Below are positions 63,767 through 64,000 of a stretch of 64,000 bases of DNA, in pieces. The notes below the pieces were generated by a model. The model had not been told where the DNA came from and ran no database searches. It worked only from the letters and a program-made list of their open reading frames with translations. Position 1 is the stretch's first letter. The number at the start of each line of letters is the position of its first letter. The position numbers were made by a program, and so were the translations under genes. The stretch is from the NCBI GenBank assembly GCA_903881085.1, contig CAIRSA010000336.1, positions 79,521 to 143,520 on the forward strand, given 5' to 3'. Source of the DNA: an uncultured Acidobacteriia bacterium (lineage in GTDB: Bacteria; Acidobacteriota; Terriglobia; Bryobacterales; Bryobacteraceae).

Positions 63767-64000
63767 GATTCATACAGCTTCGCACAGCCGGAGAATTCTT
63801 GGCGCTGGCGCAATGGAATTTCGTCGCGCCCAACCATACTCGTGACATGGTTCAGCGACGATCCAGGCTTCAATCCAACCGAGTCGCATTCCAATGTCGC
63901 TTACATTGCATTGATGAGGCGAGCTTCCGATTTGGTGAGCGAGTCATTGGGGCATTGCGTTGGAGGGCAATTGGGGTCAGACAGCCAATTTTCGGCCGAA
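63767..64000. other. Upstream region of the peptidase operon, no gene seen
   Basis: No coding frame with plausible codon use on either strand up to the window edge. It should hold the promoter for the leftward M1 gene, but no clear boxes stand out. Confidence 0.4.

Noticed and set aside
1..64000. Search for tRNA, rRNA, insertion sequences and toxin-antitoxin pairs
   Set aside because: No cloverleaf, rRNA core, transposase motif or paired small genes could be supported by reading both strands.

Overview
The window looks like chromosome from an Acidobacteriota member, most likely a Solibacter/Bryobacter-type organism. This is inferred from gene content: large Oar-like TonB-dependent receptors with an N-terminal carboxypeptidase-regulatory domain, a PSCyt1/DUF1549/DUF1553 plus DUF1501 pair, DUF1080, LmbE-type deacetylases, Tat-exported oxidoreductases and a PknB-type kinase remnant. 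The DNA is GC-rich, most genes sit in ATGA-overlapping operons, and many products carry signal peptides. I saw no rRNA, tRNA, CRISPR array, transposase or phage gene.

Layout. 1-3851: tail of an unknown gene, then a secreted cytochrome-like DUF1549/1553 protein and its DUF1501 partner. 3852-5070: a decayed stretch holding a frameshifted, truncated Ser/Thr kinase and another gene scrap. 5071-8093: alpha-carbonic anhydrase with a PKD-like tail, two small or unknown proteins and an orphan Flp pilin. 8097-11509 (minus): sugar-binding lipoprotein, di-haem cytochrome c peroxidase, a small Cys/His exported protein and a Tat-exported aldo/keto reductase. 11571-20123 (plus): one long operon of gamma-glutamyltransferase, esterase, two LmbE deacetylases (one a tandem fusion), a glucose/gluconate-dehydrogenase-like pair and a mutarotase-fold protein, converging on a DUF1080 protein. 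21371-25988: a compact respiratory/TCA operon, sdhBCDA plus two-subunit class I fumarase, able to turn succinate into malate.

26293-43300 is a dense catabolic island: creatininase-family hydrolase, two amidohydrolases, an AraD1/GguC protein, then an overlapping operon of gamma-glutamyltransferase, DUF3830, a large secreted (alpha/alpha)-barrel-like protein, a sodium:solute symporter and a second gamma-glutamyltransferase. An outer-membrane receptor and an enolase-superfamily enzyme follow, with an SDR and an SMP-30/gluconolactonase facing them. The set contains outer-membrane import, inner-membrane import and intracellular acid/amide chemistry for a substrate I cannot name.

43597-60785 is a glycan-processing region with many gene wrecks. 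Plus strand: Tat-exported galactonate/gluconate-dehydratase-like enzyme and sialate O-acetylesterase. Minus strand: a complete TonB receptor, a receptor lacking its N-terminus, a PDZ/fucosidase-tail remnant, a three-domain alpha/beta-hydrolase with three apparent catalytic triads, and a parallel beta-helix protein. It is bordered by a receptor pseudogene and by two truncated genes meeting head-on near 60000. The window closes with an exported Xaa-Pro aminopeptidase-like enzyme and an M1 aminopeptidase (minus).
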